A stretch of 64,000 nucleotides of DNA from Nitrospira sp. (GCA_018242765.1 JAFEBH010000023.1:42834-106833); one strand, 5' to 3'. Shown: positions 39,474 to 48,397, counted from the first letter of the stretch. Numbers and translations: made by a program. Notes: generated by a model from the sequence alone, not told the origin.

Positions 39474-39618
39474 CCCAGCTTCAAGATAGTCCTGGGTAAT
39501 ACATCACAAGATTTATACCTGCAGATTGAGTCCCGCAATCCGAGAGACGCGTACGTCTTCGATTCTCACCATACGGTATGCCCAGTGCGGATACTCTGCT
39601 GCGCCGACAAAACTTGGG
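39474..39618. other. Rest of the intergenic region upstream of the operon promoter
   Basis: The 346-bp gap between the operon start and the nucleotidyltransferase stop holds the hairpin and the promoter listed above. In this remaining part I see only a weak sigma-70-like pair (TTGCGG and TATAAA, 15 bp apart, around 39508-39537 on the minus strand). No gene or terminator is supported. Confidence 0.4.
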
Positions 39619-40464
39619 CTAACTCTTGTCGGACAACACCAAGGACTTCGTTTCCGCTACCAGATCGGCGAGTGCGCTGGCCTGGGCGGCCAGTTCGTCT
39701 CGCCCCATTTGGACTCCTGGGTTGAGTATACAGCGTATCCTCTCGGATAGCCCTTGCGGTCTTAGGGAGAGCTTGTCCATCGTCGAGGCCAGCTGCTCCT
39801 CACCGGGAAAGTATTCTCGATTCAGAGCGAACAGCACCTGGATGAGTGCCTGCAGCGTATGCTGGACAATGGCAGAAGTGTAGATGAGATCAACACGTTC
39901 GACAGCACTCTGGTAATGGGGATTATCCGGCCAGAATTCAGCCCAGCGCATGAATCGATGCAGCAGTGATCGGCGCAGCGCTTCGGGATAGGAGCTCACC
40001 TGTATCTTCCACCGAGCTAGCGCCCCTTTCAGATCGACCACAACCTGCATGGAGCGAATATCCGCCAACACCGCATGGTCGAAGAATCCCATGACCGCCC
40101 AGGGTGAATACTGGCGCGTGATCTCTCCGTTCAATGAGGCCTGCAGCTTCTCTTCCACGGAGGCTTCATTGCGATGCCAGCATTCCACGCGAACGCCTTC
40201 AAACGTGAAATCAGTTCCTCCCTCAAGGAACGGGTCGTCACCTCCCCACGTGGTCACGTTGCAGACATTCGGCAGCATGGAAGAAATCACACGTTTTCGG
40301 TCTTGACCCGGGAGGACGCTCGTCGAAAAAAGATAGACATCCAAATCCGACCACTGATCCGCAGATCCCTTGCTCCGCGATCCCCCGATAGCGATACTGA
40401 CCTGACCGTCACACAACTTATGCAACGTAGGAAACATCGCTGTCACGAGCAGGTCCGTGGTCAT
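39619..40464 (-). CDS. Nucleotidyltransferase-fold protein
   Basis: 281 residues from ATG 40464, chosen because GAGGAGA lies just upstream and because the longer frame contains the end of the GNAT pseudogene. The N-terminus has IGGSRSKGSADQWSDLDVYLF, the Gly-Ser plus Asp-x-Asp motif of the DNA polymerase beta-like nucleotidyltransferase fold (MNT/aminoglycoside adenylyltransferase group). The remainder is helical. The substrate is unknown; small-molecule (antibiotic) adenylation or an RNA/protein target are possible. The ATG overlaps the stop of the GNAT frame by 4 bp (ATGA), so the two genes were once a translationally coupled pair. Confidence 0.8.
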   Translation of the reverse strand: MTTDLLVTAMFPTLHKLCDGQVSIAIGGSRSKGSADQWSDLDVYLFSTSVLPGQDRKRVISSMLPNVCNVTTWGGDDPFLEGGTDFTFEGVRVECWHRNEASVEEKLQASLNGEITRQYSPWAVMGFFDHAVLADIRSMQVVVDLKGALARWKIQVSSYPEALRRSLLHRFMRWAEFWPDNPHYQSAVERVDLIYTSAIVQHTLQALIQVLFALNREYFPGEEQLASTMDKLSLRPQGLSERIRCILNPGVQMGRDELAAQASALADLVAETKSLVLSDKS

Positions 40465-40922
40465 AAGACAGATCTCCTCATAATCACGACTGCCCGGTTG
40501 CGATAGAGACAGGACTCTACTGTATGCCAACCATGCTTGGCATACAGGGCTTGGCTGCTGTCGGTAAATAGGAAGAGCGAATCGATGCCCAAATGCTTGG
40601 CCTCTCTTACGGCGGCCTCTATCAATGCCGATCCGATGCCACAGCGGCGAAGGTCCGGTGTCACGTATAGGCTTGCCAGTCAAGGCGACAGGTCTGGTCT
40701 CGTTTCCATGTCGCAATGAATCAAACTGATGGTGCCGATAGCGGCCTCCGCCTCCATGGCCATCAACGTCAACGGCAATTGACCGCGATGGAGCCGCTTA
40801 TGTAATCGGGAGACACCACCCTCGACAGACGAACCGGGAAGAAAGCGGCCCCATTCGTCGAATAACCATTGGGCAACTTGGGGAATCACTTGCTGGCAAT
40901 CAACCAAATATCGGATGTCCAT
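40461..40922 (-). pseudogene. GNAT acetyltransferase interrupted by an in-frame TGA
   Basis: A single 153-codon frame encodes a GNAT fold: MDIRYLVDCQQ at the start, then ETRPDLSP, a TGA at 40682-40680, then LASLYVTPDLRRCGIGSAL with the R-x-x-G-x-G/A acetyl-CoA loop, and FTDSSQALYAKHGWHTVES. GNATs often have DLSPWLASLYV here, so the TGA most likely replaces a TGG Trp codon. No shift of frame is needed. Either the gene is inactive, or the base is a sequencing error. It overlaps the nucleotidyltransferase start by 4 bp. Confidence 0.85.
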
Positions 40923-40930
40923 TGAGATAA

Positions 40931-41671
40931 CTAGTGAATCTCCGCCACCACCATCCCTACTTGCTGAAGCGGGACCTGCGCGATAACAATTCCCTGCGGG
41001 TCAATGACGGCCGTTGGGCCATAAGACATACACTGGTCGCGCTCGCCGGCTACGTCAGAAGTGACGATCCAAACACCATGGTCCTTCGCATGGCGCGATC
41101 TAATCTCATTATGGCGAGATTTCCATTCCTCAGCGACCTCACGAGGCAGCATGTTGTTGCATGGACATACGAGCACGGTCACTCTAGAAGCCGCTGCAGA
41201 CTCGATCGACTCGGAAACACTTAGGTCGTGACAAATATTGATACCCACCTTTGTCCCGCAGATATGGAATACCGGGGAGCTACTTCCGCGCTTGAATACG
41301 GATGCTTCCTTTTTAAGCAGATATCTCTTTCTGTAATGAGCGATCACCTTCCCACCTTGTATAGCCAGTGCAGAGTTATAGGCAAAGCCGTCAGCCTTTT
41401 CGATCAGACCGAAGACAAGTACAGGCTGAATCGAAATGAAGGATCTAAGCAGGTCATTAAACATCGGCGAGCCGAGTTCTACGGCAACACTGGCGATGTG
41501 TTCAGGACACATGTCGTATCCCTGAAGAAAGCACTCGGGAAAACAAACCAGATCCGCGCCTTGGCGCTCCCCTTCCACCGCGTACTTGTACATCAAAGAC
41601 ATGGCTCGCTTTTGGTCGCCAAGAACTTCCGGCAGCTGGCATGTGGCGATTCTCATTCTTGCATGCATCAT
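40931..41671 (-). CDS. Carbon-nitrogen hydrolase (nitrilase superfamily)
   Basis: 246-residue amidase/nitrilase-fold enzyme that hydrolyses amide or nitrile C-N bonds. The catalytic triad is visible: Glu in FPECFLQGY (about residue 46), Lys in YRKRYLLKKE (about 115) and Cys in NICHDLSVSES (about 148). The length matches branches such as carbamoylputrescine amidase or omega-amidase relatives, but the substrate cannot be told. Start could be ATG 41671, 41668 or 41656; none has a strong ribosome site. It lies 18 bp after the HAD gene and 8 bp before the GNAT pseudogene, in a minus-strand run of small metabolic genes. Confidence 0.85.
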   Translation of the reverse strand: MMHARMRIATCQLPEVLGDQKRAMSLMYKYAVEGERQGADLVCFPECFLQGYDMCPEHIASVAVELGSPMFNDLLRSFISIQPVLVFGLIEKADGFAYNSALAIQGGKVIAHYRKRYLLKKEASVFKRGSSSPVFHICGTKVGINICHDLSVSESIESAAASRVTVLVCPCNNMLPREVAEEWKSRHNEIRSRHAKDHGVWIVTSDVAGERDQCMSYGPTAVIDPQGIVIAQVPLQQVGMVVAEIH

Positions 41672-41689
41672 CAGCTCGAACGGGCGACC

Positions 41690-42376
41690 CTATGACATGC
41701 CCGTCGAATTATCTTGAGCTTGGCCCAGATCAAATGGAAATGTTGCAACATCACCGAGCGTTCTCAGCACGATATGCCCTAACGCACGCAACGCTACTGA
41801 AGGCTGCACGAGGTCCGGGATCTGCACCACGGTCATACCTGCGCTGATCGCGGCCCGCACGCCGTTTTCTGAGTCTTCTAGTGCAAGGCACGCGGTAGGC
41901 GCCACTCCAAGAATTTCTGCAGCTCGCAAATAAATCTCTGGGGCAGGCTTACTGTAAGCCACTTGGTCACCACCGACTACCACAGCGAACCTATCCAGGA
42001 TCCCTGCCATGTGCAATTTCTCGCGGGCTCCATTCGTGTGTGTCGATGTGGCAACTGCCAGGGGTATTGGGATAGCTGAGATGTGATTAAGGAGCTCCAC
42101 AGCTCCCTCTTTCAGGGGAATGGGCTTATCCATAGCGCGTTCGAGGAAGCGGTCCCACATTTCGCGAAATGCTAAATGATCCACCTGGCCACGTAAGCCG
42201 TCCTCCAGTAACTCACGACCACGAGACTGGTTCGTTCCAATACAGCGGATGAATACTTCTTCTAGGAGGGGGAGCTTGAAGTGCGTACATGTGTCGAGGA
42301 ATGCGGACAAAGCAATGTTTTCTGTGTCGAGCAGAAGCCCGTCCAGGTCAAAGATAACGGCTTGAAATTGCTTCAT
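41690..42376 (-). CDS. HAD-superfamily hydrolase, beta-phosphoglucomutase-like
   Basis: 228 residues. Motif I FDLDGLLLDTEN is at the N-terminus with the nucleophile Asp and the acid Asp; motif II Thr is in AVATSTHTNG; motif III Lys is in YSKPAPEIYLRAA; motif IV is LALEDSENGVRAA. A helical cap lies between motifs I and II, so it belongs to subfamily IA (phosphatase or phosphomutase). Substrate unknown. It is followed 18 bp later by the nitrilase gene. Confidence 0.9.
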   Translation of the reverse strand: MKQFQAVIFDLDGLLLDTENIALSAFLDTCTHFKLPLLEEVFIRCIGTNQSRGRELLEDGLRGQVDHLAFREMWDRFLERAMDKPIPLKEGAVELLNHISAIPIPLAVATSTHTNGAREKLHMAGILDRFAVVVGGDQVAYSKPAPEIYLRAAEILGVAPTACLALEDSENGVRAAISAGMTVVQIPDLVQPSVALRALGHIVLRTLGDVATFPFDLGQAQDNSTGMS

Positions 42377-42423
42377 GATCAGAAATGTTTGTGCTGTGAC
42401 GGTGTAAGCCTTTAAACAGCCAG

Positions 42424-42475
42424 TAGGTAATTTGGGAATCGCCCGCTGGCAATCTGCTAACTAGGGGATATCCGT
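42424..42475 (-). pseudogene. Relic of a second GNAT N-terminus
   Basis: The minus strand here reads DIP, stop, LADCQRAIPKL, which lines up with DIRYLVDCQQVIPQV at the start of the GNAT pseudogene (40922), and the DNA is visibly alike over about 50 bp (shared TTGGGGAATC-like and GCTGGCAATC blocks). It is cut short and contains stops. It lies in the 132-bp gap upstream of the HAD gene; nothing else is seen in that gap. Confidence 0.5.
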
Positions 42476-42508
42476 GTTCTAGCCGCCTTCCTGAAATCGA
42501 CATTCGAG

Positions 42509-43573
42509 TCAACTCCCCCATACATCCGTGAAGGTACGAATAAAGTTGGCACCAAGCACTTTCTCCGTAATGCGGATGGGATACCCTCTCGCCAACAACG
42601 CATCGGCAATCACCTCGCAGCGCCTGGAAGTGTTCAAGCCCTCTACCAATATCGGCCGGTCTTCCTCGGGTGCCCCAATCCCTTTCGCTTTCCGATATGC
42701 GACCCCTTGATTGAAGCGTGCCATGTTCTCTGGGGAAGGGTCGAACCCATTCAACGTTGTATCACTGCCGATGCCCACATGGTCTTCACCGCAGACCTTC
42801 AGCGCGTGACACATATGCGCGAGATAGTCGTCAAGTGTGGGTTGTCTTGGCGCAGCCGTAAGATAAGGCAGCATGTAGATCCCTACCACGCCGCCTGTCG
42901 CAGCAACCGCACGCAGTTCGTCGTCAGTCTTGTTACGCGGGTGCATATGTACAGCTGCGCACCCGGCATGGGTCATGAGTACTGGACGCTTCGAACGGTC
43001 AATCACATCGAAGGTTGTTTGTCTATTCGAGTGGCTGAGGTCAATGGCGATACCTGATGTGTGCATCTCCTCGACAGCCTGCGCGCCTAGCGCGGTTAGC
43101 CCCGAGAGAGGGGATGTCAGCACACCAGCACCGAATGGAGAGGTCGTATTGTAAGACAGTTGCATGACACGCACACCGAAATCCCGAAACAGTTGAATGC
43201 GTTCAATCTTGCCTTCCATCATTTCGATACCTTCAAACGAGAAAATCAGTCCGAGCCGCCTCTTCCGCTTCGCTACGGCAAAGTCATTCACGCATCGGAT
43301 CTGCATGAACACGTCGCTATGGGGTTCCATCACACGGAGATAAAATGCGATATCTTCGAGAGTGGACTCAAACGTGCCCTCAGCCCCACCAATGGTGATT
43401 TTGATCGCCGTGAGACCGGAATCTTGGTGTAGAGTGAGAGTCGCCGATGGCTGAGGGATGACATCATCCAGACAAGGAGCCAAGTTTCCATCAACGATCA
43501 TGGCTCGTCTGTAAAGCTTGCGAGCTGCTGCGAGCAGAACTCTTGGCTGTCCCGTGGTTACTGACAACCCCAT
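42509..43573 (-). CDS. Membrane dipeptidase-like protein (peptidase M19 family)
   Basis: 354 residues with the renal dipeptidase layout: IFSFEGIEMMEG, QLSYNTTSPFGAG, IAIDLSHSNRQTTFDVID (metal His), LMTHAGCAAVHMHPRNKTDDEL and HVGIGSD. These enzymes are TIM-barrel metallopeptidases that split dipeptides, some with D-residues. The usual first metal motif H-x-D after DG appears as DGNLAP here, so one pair of zinc ligands seems to be missing; the protein may be inactive, use one metal, or act on another substrate. No signal peptide is visible. There is no evident link to the siderophore genes. Confidence 0.8.
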   Translation of the reverse strand: MGLSVTTGQPRVLLAAARKLYRRAMIVDGNLAPCLDDVIPQPSATLTLHQDSGLTAIKITIGGAEGTFESTLEDIAFYLRVMEPHSDVFMQIRCVNDFAVAKRKRRLGLIFSFEGIEMMEGKIERIQLFRDFGVRVMQLSYNTTSPFGAGVLTSPLSGLTALGAQAVEEMHTSGIAIDLSHSNRQTTFDVIDRSKRPVLMTHAGCAAVHMHPRNKTDDELRAVAATGGVVGIYMLPYLTAAPRQPTLDDYLAHMCHALKVCGEDHVGIGSDTTLNGFDPSPENMARFNQGVAYRKAKGIGAPEEDRPILVEGLNTSRRCEVIADALLARGYPIRITEKVLGANFIRTFTDVWGS

Positions 43574-43925
43574 AGTCGTTCCATTCTTACGCTACATGAT
43601 TGTTGACGTTTCACATCTGAATTGCACTTACATTTAACACACAGATAGTGGAGCACGAGCGGGAAACCGACGTAGACCAATGTATCGGCGGCGGCAAACC
43701 GCTCCCATGCGGAAGCCACGCAACCGAATCCATCGATGATCCACCACTCGTTTTTCAGAAGTCCGTCATGGATCTGCAGATATTCGGCGTGGTGGACCTC
43801 CTCGCCGCCTGCCTGTACTTGAAGGAATCGATGGGATGGAGAGGCAGACCGGTGATATTCGCCAGCACTTTCTCCAGTGTGGATTTGCCACCACCGGCAT
43901 TGCCGAACACCGCTACCCGCTTCAT
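43558..43925 (-). pseudogene. Frameshifted, truncated P-loop kinase-like gene (adenylate kinase/FlaR-type)
   Basis: From ATG 43925 one frame gives MKRVAVFGNAGGGKSTLEKV, a clear P-loop, then ITGLPLHPIDSFKY. The match then continues in another frame with AGGEEVHHAEYLQIHDG, WWIIDGFGCVASAWERFAAADTLVYV. One base is missing near 43810-43820. After LPLVLHYL-like sequence the similarity stops and the frame ends in unrelated residues at 43558, inside the M19 gene start. The family is a small adenylate-kinase-like NTPase. It is not functional as read here. Confidence 0.75.
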
Positions 43926-43976
43926 ACGTCACCAGCCGCGAGTCAGCTCTGCTTCAGGACCGTATCACGACACCTT

Positions 43977-44462
43977 TCACGCACGTGCAGGAGCCTGTGG
44001 GGCTGGAAGTGACTTTCGCTTTGCTTGTCGCCGCAATGTAACACCACGAATCTGGAGATACTGCTCCTCGACAACATGAAAGCCACAGCGTTCAAAGAAA
44101 GGACGCGCCACTAGGCTAGCCTCCGTGAAGAGTTCTGAAATTCCATTACTAACCAGATTGGATTCCGCCTCAAAGTATAACGTCAAAGCGATTCCACGCC
44201 GGGAAAACGCAGGTGACATATATAGCAGGTCTATGTGCCCATTCTGTTCGTACGAGACAAAGCCTGCGATCTTCCTGTCTGCTTCAGCAACCAGCGTTCT
44301 CAGACCAGCCAACCGCTCCCTCCAGCTATTTAACTCCGGTGGGCGCGGCGCCCAAGCCGCACATTGCTTTGCATCGTAGTAGCTACTGGCGAGATTGTGC
44401 ACTGAGTCCGTGAACAGCATTGCCAGCGCCTCGACATCTGATTCCAGGAACTGCCTAATCAT
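43977..44462 (-). CDS. GNAT-family N-acetyltransferase
   Basis: 161 residues. MIRQFLESDVEALAMLF is a typical GNAT start, GFVSYEQNGHIDLLYMSPAF gives the core strands, SRRGIALTLY the acetyl-CoA loop region, and FFERCGFHVVEEQYLQIRGV the C-terminal strands. It resembles YafP-type acetyltransferases; substrate unknown. It is intact, unlike the GNAT at 40461-40922. The 153-bp gap to the receptor gene shows no feature. Confidence 0.85.
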   Translation of the reverse strand: MIRQFLESDVEALAMLFTDSVHNLASSYYDAKQCAAWAPRPPELNSWRERLAGLRTLVAEADRKIAGFVSYEQNGHIDLLYMSPAFSRRGIALTLYFEAESNLVSNGISELFTEASLVARPFFERCGFHVVEEQYLQIRGVTLRRQAKRKSLPAPQAPARA

Positions 44463-44615
44463 CGTACGCTCTCAGACTCAACTCTGTTTAGGGCAATCGG
44501 CGCAGCAGCACAAGATACTGAATGAATCAGTCCATGAAATTGCACCCGCCCTTCTAATTGACCACAGGAAGTCCAAGCTCAAGAACTGACCTCCATTTCG
44601 CTTTAGGCAACCCGC

Positions 44616-47231
44616 TTAATTGAACTCCAGCTTTACAGAACCGATCACGGTGAACGGCGCGCCGGTATAGACGATCTCCCTGAAGTTTTGTGTACCGCTA
44701 AAATAGCGTTGGTCTAACACATTGGTAAAATTTATGGAGGCGAGAAGATTCGTGCGTGTGAAAAACTCCGGCTTTCTGTAGTACACAGCGGCATCCATAC
44801 GTGCATACCCAGGCAGCTCAAACGGAGCCTGACAGTTGGCTGGATCCGTACATTGAAACACGCCGGTTCGCTTGCCTTGTGCAAACATCCCGAGACCAAC
44901 GCCAAGCCCTTTCAATGGGCCATCCTGCACGAAATAGGTACTCCAGACTCTCCCTTGGTGGAGCGCTGAGTTGGGAACCCGGCTTCCAACAAGGAATACG
45001 TTGTCCTCGGTGACTCGCGCGTCGGTATAGGCATAGTTCGCGATGATGTCCCAGCCGGGCAGTATTCTTCCCGCCACGTCGAACTCGATTCCCTGGCTGC
45101 GTTGCTCACCGGTCGGGACAGAGAACACGAATCCGCTGAGTGGATCGCCGGTTAAGACATTTCGCTTCTTGATATGGAAGGCTGCAAGGGTCGCCCGCAA
45201 CCGATTGTCCGGGCTCTGAAACTTCACACCTCCCTCAACGGCCTTTCCGCGCTCCGGCGCGAATGTCCCTCCAGTGGCGCTTCTGAGCCCTGGCTCTTGA
45301 GGGGCAAACGACTCTGTATAGTTGGCAAAGAGCGCGATTGGCTTCCATGGTTGATAGGTCAACCCAATCGACGGACTAAAGGCCAGTTCAGTTTGACTTG
45401 TATGGGTCGTATCCGGCGTGTCATCGGTCGGGCGATTCGTGAGATCCTGTTTGAAGTAATCGAACCGACCGCCTCCGTGCAAGTGGAGATTGTCCAGAAG
45501 GCTCACGTGATCCCCAAAGTAGAATCCCAAGATGTTATTGACCGTCTTGCTATTGCTGAATTTCGAGAGAGGCGTATCGAGGAAAAACCGGTTCCTAGTG
45601 TTGAAGATATTGATGAAACTAAAGGCTCCTGGCGTTGTCGTGTCACCGCCGAAATCACTGAACGCCGACTCGGATGCGACTTCTCGCCCCAATTCGACCC
45701 CGACAATCGTCTTATGTGCCAGTGGGCCGGTCGCGAATTTCCCGTGCAATTCATTTTGCAAGTAGTGGCTTTGGGTCACTGTGGGAATTACGAAGCGCGC
45801 CAGGTTCAGATTACCTTCGTTTTCGTCTCCGATCAGAAACCAGGATTCCATACTGTTGTATCGGCTACGAGCCACGGCCGCTCTAAACGCCGTGCGCCAT
45901 CTGAACATATCATTGAAGTCGTGCAGGAAGGTCAGCGTGGCCTTTCCATGATTCGTCTCGAGTTTCCGGCTAGGATCGCCCAGGAAATTATTAATGGGAA
46001 TCGATGCCACGCCGCCGCCGATTGCCACCAGCCCACGATCGATCGGTCTATTGTCATAGAGATACTCGGCCTCAAAGCGAAATGTCGTCCGCGGTCCTAG
46101 TTCCCAACCAAAAGTCGGCGCGAGAAAGATCCGTTCCGAGCGTACGCCTTCTCGATAACTGCCGGCGTTTTCATACATCCCATTGAATCGATACGTTAAG
46201 GTCTTGCTCTCATTTAACGGCCCACCGATGTCTATTTGTGGACGGTACAGATCGTAATTGCCGAGAATCATTTCGGCTGCATAGTAGGGATCCTTCAACG
46301 GTGCCTTGGTGATTTGATGAATCATTCCGCCCGGGTCTGATCGGCCGTACAAATAGGACGGCGGACTCTTCACTACTTCTATCGATTCGATATTAATGAT
46401 GTCTCTCTGTGATCGCGAGCTGAAGAAGCTGTCATCACGAAATCCGTTCTTGAAGACATTGAACTGCGATGCGAATCCACGAATCATGAAGTTGCCGCCC
46501 TGCCCGCCCTGGGAGCTGAATTGCGACACACCGCTCACGTTGAGCAACGCCTCATCAAGACGGATGACTCTCTGATCTTCGATCACTTGCCTCGTGACGG
46601 TCTGGATGGATCGAGGAGTGTCGTGAACTGGAACGGGGATTCTCAGTGCAGTGGAAGTGTCTTGAGCAGTATACGCAGAGTCCTTTCGCTCTCGTGTCTC
46701 TTTCACCATGACTTCAGGGAGCTTGATTGGTTTTTGTGAAACCGTCCCAATCGGCTCCCCTGGGGACTCTGGAAATACCTTCTTCTCTTCCGCCAATATC
46801 GGTGGTGCGACAGCCGGCGCAACAGCGCCCGGCACGAGCGTGACCGCTCTGGTCCCGGTCACACGATAGGTCAGCCCTGTGCCGGCTAACAACGTCTGTA
46901 GAGCCTCTTCCGGCGTATGTGACCCGCTGATACCGGAGACACTCATGCCGGAGACAAGCTCCGACGGCACACTAACCTGCCAGCCCGTCACCTCCGCAAA
47001 GGAGTTTAACGCTGCCCCAAGTGGCTGGGCTGCGATGTTAAAGGTAGCCGTGGCACGCGGTGGCTCTAAGGTCACGCTGTCCTGGGCAAGAACCGTACTG
47101 GCTGCCATCGTGATGCAGGTAAAAATGAAGAGGGTCAAGCTCACAGGCTGCGCGCATGAGTAAGCCCACCGTGCTCTGCGTGCCTTGTCTGGTGCTACAT
47201 ATTTGTTTGTGTGCGGATCTCGTTGTTCCAT
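44616..47231 (-). CDS. TonB-dependent siderophore receptor with FecA-type signalling domain
   Basis: Outer-membrane beta-barrel that imports a ferric siderophore using TonB energy and signals occupancy to FecR. 871 residues: signal peptide ending near VLAQ (about 50); STN signalling domain (about 55-140, with FNIAAQPLGAALNSFAEVTG and a GTGLTYRV segment); plug starting around PVHDTPRSIQTVTRQVIEDQ with GGNFMIRGF; then the barrel ending in SVKLEFN. The STN domain marks it as a transducer, which fits fecI and fecR just upstream. ATG 47231 lies about 45 bp from the ECF-type -10 box. It is the likely importer of the product of the NRPS operon (context inference). Confidence 0.95.
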   Translation of the reverse strand: MEQRDPHTNKYVAPDKARRARWAYSCAQPVSLTLFIFTCITMAASTVLAQDSVTLEPPRATATFNIAAQPLGAALNSFAEVTGWQVSVPSELVSGMSVSGISGSHTPEEALQTLLAGTGLTYRVTGTRAVTLVPGAVAPAVAPPILAEEKKVFPESPGEPIGTVSQKPIKLPEVMVKETRERKDSAYTAQDTSTALRIPVPVHDTPRSIQTVTRQVIEDQRVIRLDEALLNVSGVSQFSSQGGQGGNFMIRGFASQFNVFKNGFRDDSFFSSRSQRDIINIESIEVVKSPPSYLYGRSDPGGMIHQITKAPLKDPYYAAEMILGNYDLYRPQIDIGGPLNESKTLTYRFNGMYENAGSYREGVRSERIFLAPTFGWELGPRTTFRFEAEYLYDNRPIDRGLVAIGGGVASIPINNFLGDPSRKLETNHGKATLTFLHDFNDMFRWRTAFRAAVARSRYNSMESWFLIGDENEGNLNLARFVIPTVTQSHYLQNELHGKFATGPLAHKTIVGVELGREVASESAFSDFGGDTTTPGAFSFINIFNTRNRFFLDTPLSKFSNSKTVNNILGFYFGDHVSLLDNLHLHGGGRFDYFKQDLTNRPTDDTPDTTHTSQTELAFSPSIGLTYQPWKPIALFANYTESFAPQEPGLRSATGGTFAPERGKAVEGGVKFQSPDNRLRATLAAFHIKKRNVLTGDPLSGFVFSVPTGEQRSQGIEFDVAGRILPGWDIIANYAYTDARVTEDNVFLVGSRVPNSALHQGRVWSTYFVQDGPLKGLGVGLGMFAQGKRTGVFQCTDPANCQAPFELPGYARMDAAVYYRKPEFFTRTNLLASINFTNVLDQRYFSGTQNFREIVYTGAPFTVIGSVKLEFN

Positions 47232-47278
47232 TGTTCTCTTTCCCGTAGGGCCTCCTGTTTTTCACTTTACGTTCTCTG

Positions 47279-47307
47279 TAGACGGGAAAGAACACACTCT
47301 TCCTCAC
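47279..47307 (-). promoter_or_regulatory. Predicted ECF (FecI-like) promoter of the receptor gene
   Basis: Minus strand GTGAGGAA (47307-47300), 15-bp spacer, CGTCTA (47284-47279), placed between fecR-like and receptor genes. The separate promoter would let the sigma factor boost the receptor without boosting itself. Confidence 0.65.
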
Positions 47308-47338
47308 CTGTTCCTAGGCCAATCGACGATTTCGAGGG

Positions 47339-48322
47339 TCAAAACAAAATGACGAGACGATCAGCCAGGCTGATCGTTGAGAGAGGAACTGTCTGGAGGA
47401 GCAACGCAAGCGCACCAACGGGATCATCGACATTATAGGTGCCGGTCACCTTGATATCACCGACCTGTCGATTCAGAAGTAGGATTCTGCCGCCATGATA
47501 CCGCTGCAGTTCCTCGAGCACCTGGACAAATGGAACGTTCTGGACCACCAGCCGACCCCGCAACCATGAGGACGCAGTCGTGAGATCGACGGCCTGCGGT
47601 CGGCCGAGATGATGTGGCTCCACCTGAATCTGCGATCCGGCAGTCACAGCTACTGGAGAGCCTGTCTTCGCTTTGGATTTAACTTCGACAGTACCTTCGA
47701 GGACTGTAATGCGATCCCCACCTGGGTCGGTTCGTACGACAAATGCTGTTCCCACCGCTCGAACCGCGGTGTCCGCACTCTCAACGACAAACGGCCGCTC
47801 CGCATCATGCCGGACGTTGAGGAACATTTCCCCCTTGACCAAACGGATTCGGCGAGCCGTTCCGTCATACGAGAGCGCAATGGCTGTCTGGGTATTAAGC
47901 GTGGCAATCGACCGATCGGGCAACTCAACGGTGCGCCGCTCTCCGGGCCCCGTGTGATAGTCGGCCTGCCAGCGGATGGAAACATCAAAATGTTCCGCGA
48001 GGAGCACCACGAAGACAAGGCACGCAGCTGTCAGGACGGGCCATCGCAGAGAAAACGCCGGCTTGGATGCGAGCCTGGACGGACTTGCCCCCGCCATGAC
48101 AGCGGCAGCGGCAGTCAGCTCCGGACTGTCCCATACTCTAGAAACCGTGCGATAGATGAGGGCATGCTTAGGACTCTGCGCCTGCCAGGTCTCAAAGGCT
48201 TGACGGTCCTCTTGTGAGAGGCCACTGTTCTGCAAACGAATCACCCAGGCTACAGCCTCTTTCCTGAGCCGGGCTTCCTCTTCAGAGAGCACCATGTCGT
48301 CTGAATCATCCGTACGCTGCAT
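47339..48322 (-). CDS. fecR: FecR-family anti-sigma/transmembrane signal transducer
   Basis: 327-residue inner-membrane protein that carries the signal from the occupied receptor to the sigma factor. An N-terminal cytoplasmic DUF4880-like part (AVAWVIRLQNSGLSQEDRQAFETWQAQSP) is followed by one membrane span (about 95-113) and a periplasmic FecR domain (ERRTVELPDRSIATLNTQTAI, FVVESADTAVRAVGTAFVVR). The C-terminal secretin/STN-like segment with NVPFVQVLEELQRY contacts the receptor in this family. It lies 75 bp after the sigma gene and 107 bp before the receptor gene, the classic order. Confidence 0.93.
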   Translation of the reverse strand: MQRTDDSDDMVLSEEEARLRKEAVAWVIRLQNSGLSQEDRQAFETWQAQSPKHALIYRTVSRVWDSPELTAAAAVMAGASPSRLASKPAFSLRWPVLTAACLVFVVLLAEHFDVSIRWQADYHTGPGERRTVELPDRSIATLNTQTAIALSYDGTARRIRLVKGEMFLNVRHDAERPFVVESADTAVRAVGTAFVVRTDPGGDRITVLEGTVEVKSKAKTGSPVAVTAGSQIQVEPHHLGRPQAVDLTTASSWLRGRLVVQNVPFVQVLEELQRYHGGRILLLNRQVGDIKVTGTYNVDDPVGALALLLQTVPLSTISLADRLVILF

Positions 48323-48397
48323 AATCCGGTCGTGTCGGCAGGTGCTCGACAGAACCGGGGCCAGTATACAGTGTGACGATTTAACAGACCAAGATCC

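Noticed and set aside
39508..39537. Sigma-70-like promoter TTGCGG/TATAAA for the biosynthetic operon.
   Set aside because: The spacing is 15 bp and the -35 box is poor; the repeated ECF-type motif nearby explains the position better. Not excluded as a secondary start.
42377..42508. Possible small gene or regulatory element upstream of the HAD gene.
   Set aside because: Only the GNAT relic could be supported; no ribosome site with an open frame was seen.
39600..44600. Integron cassette array, suggested by the run of small unrelated enzymes (GNAT, nucleotidyltransferase, HAD).
   Set aside because: I looked for attC-like pairs of GTTRRRY/RYYYAAC between the genes and found none convincing, no integrase is present, and several genes overlap by ATGA.
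45174..46100. A 308-codon plus-strand frame opposite the TonB receptor.
   Set aside because: Antisense shadow of the receptor gene; no motif and no ribosome site.
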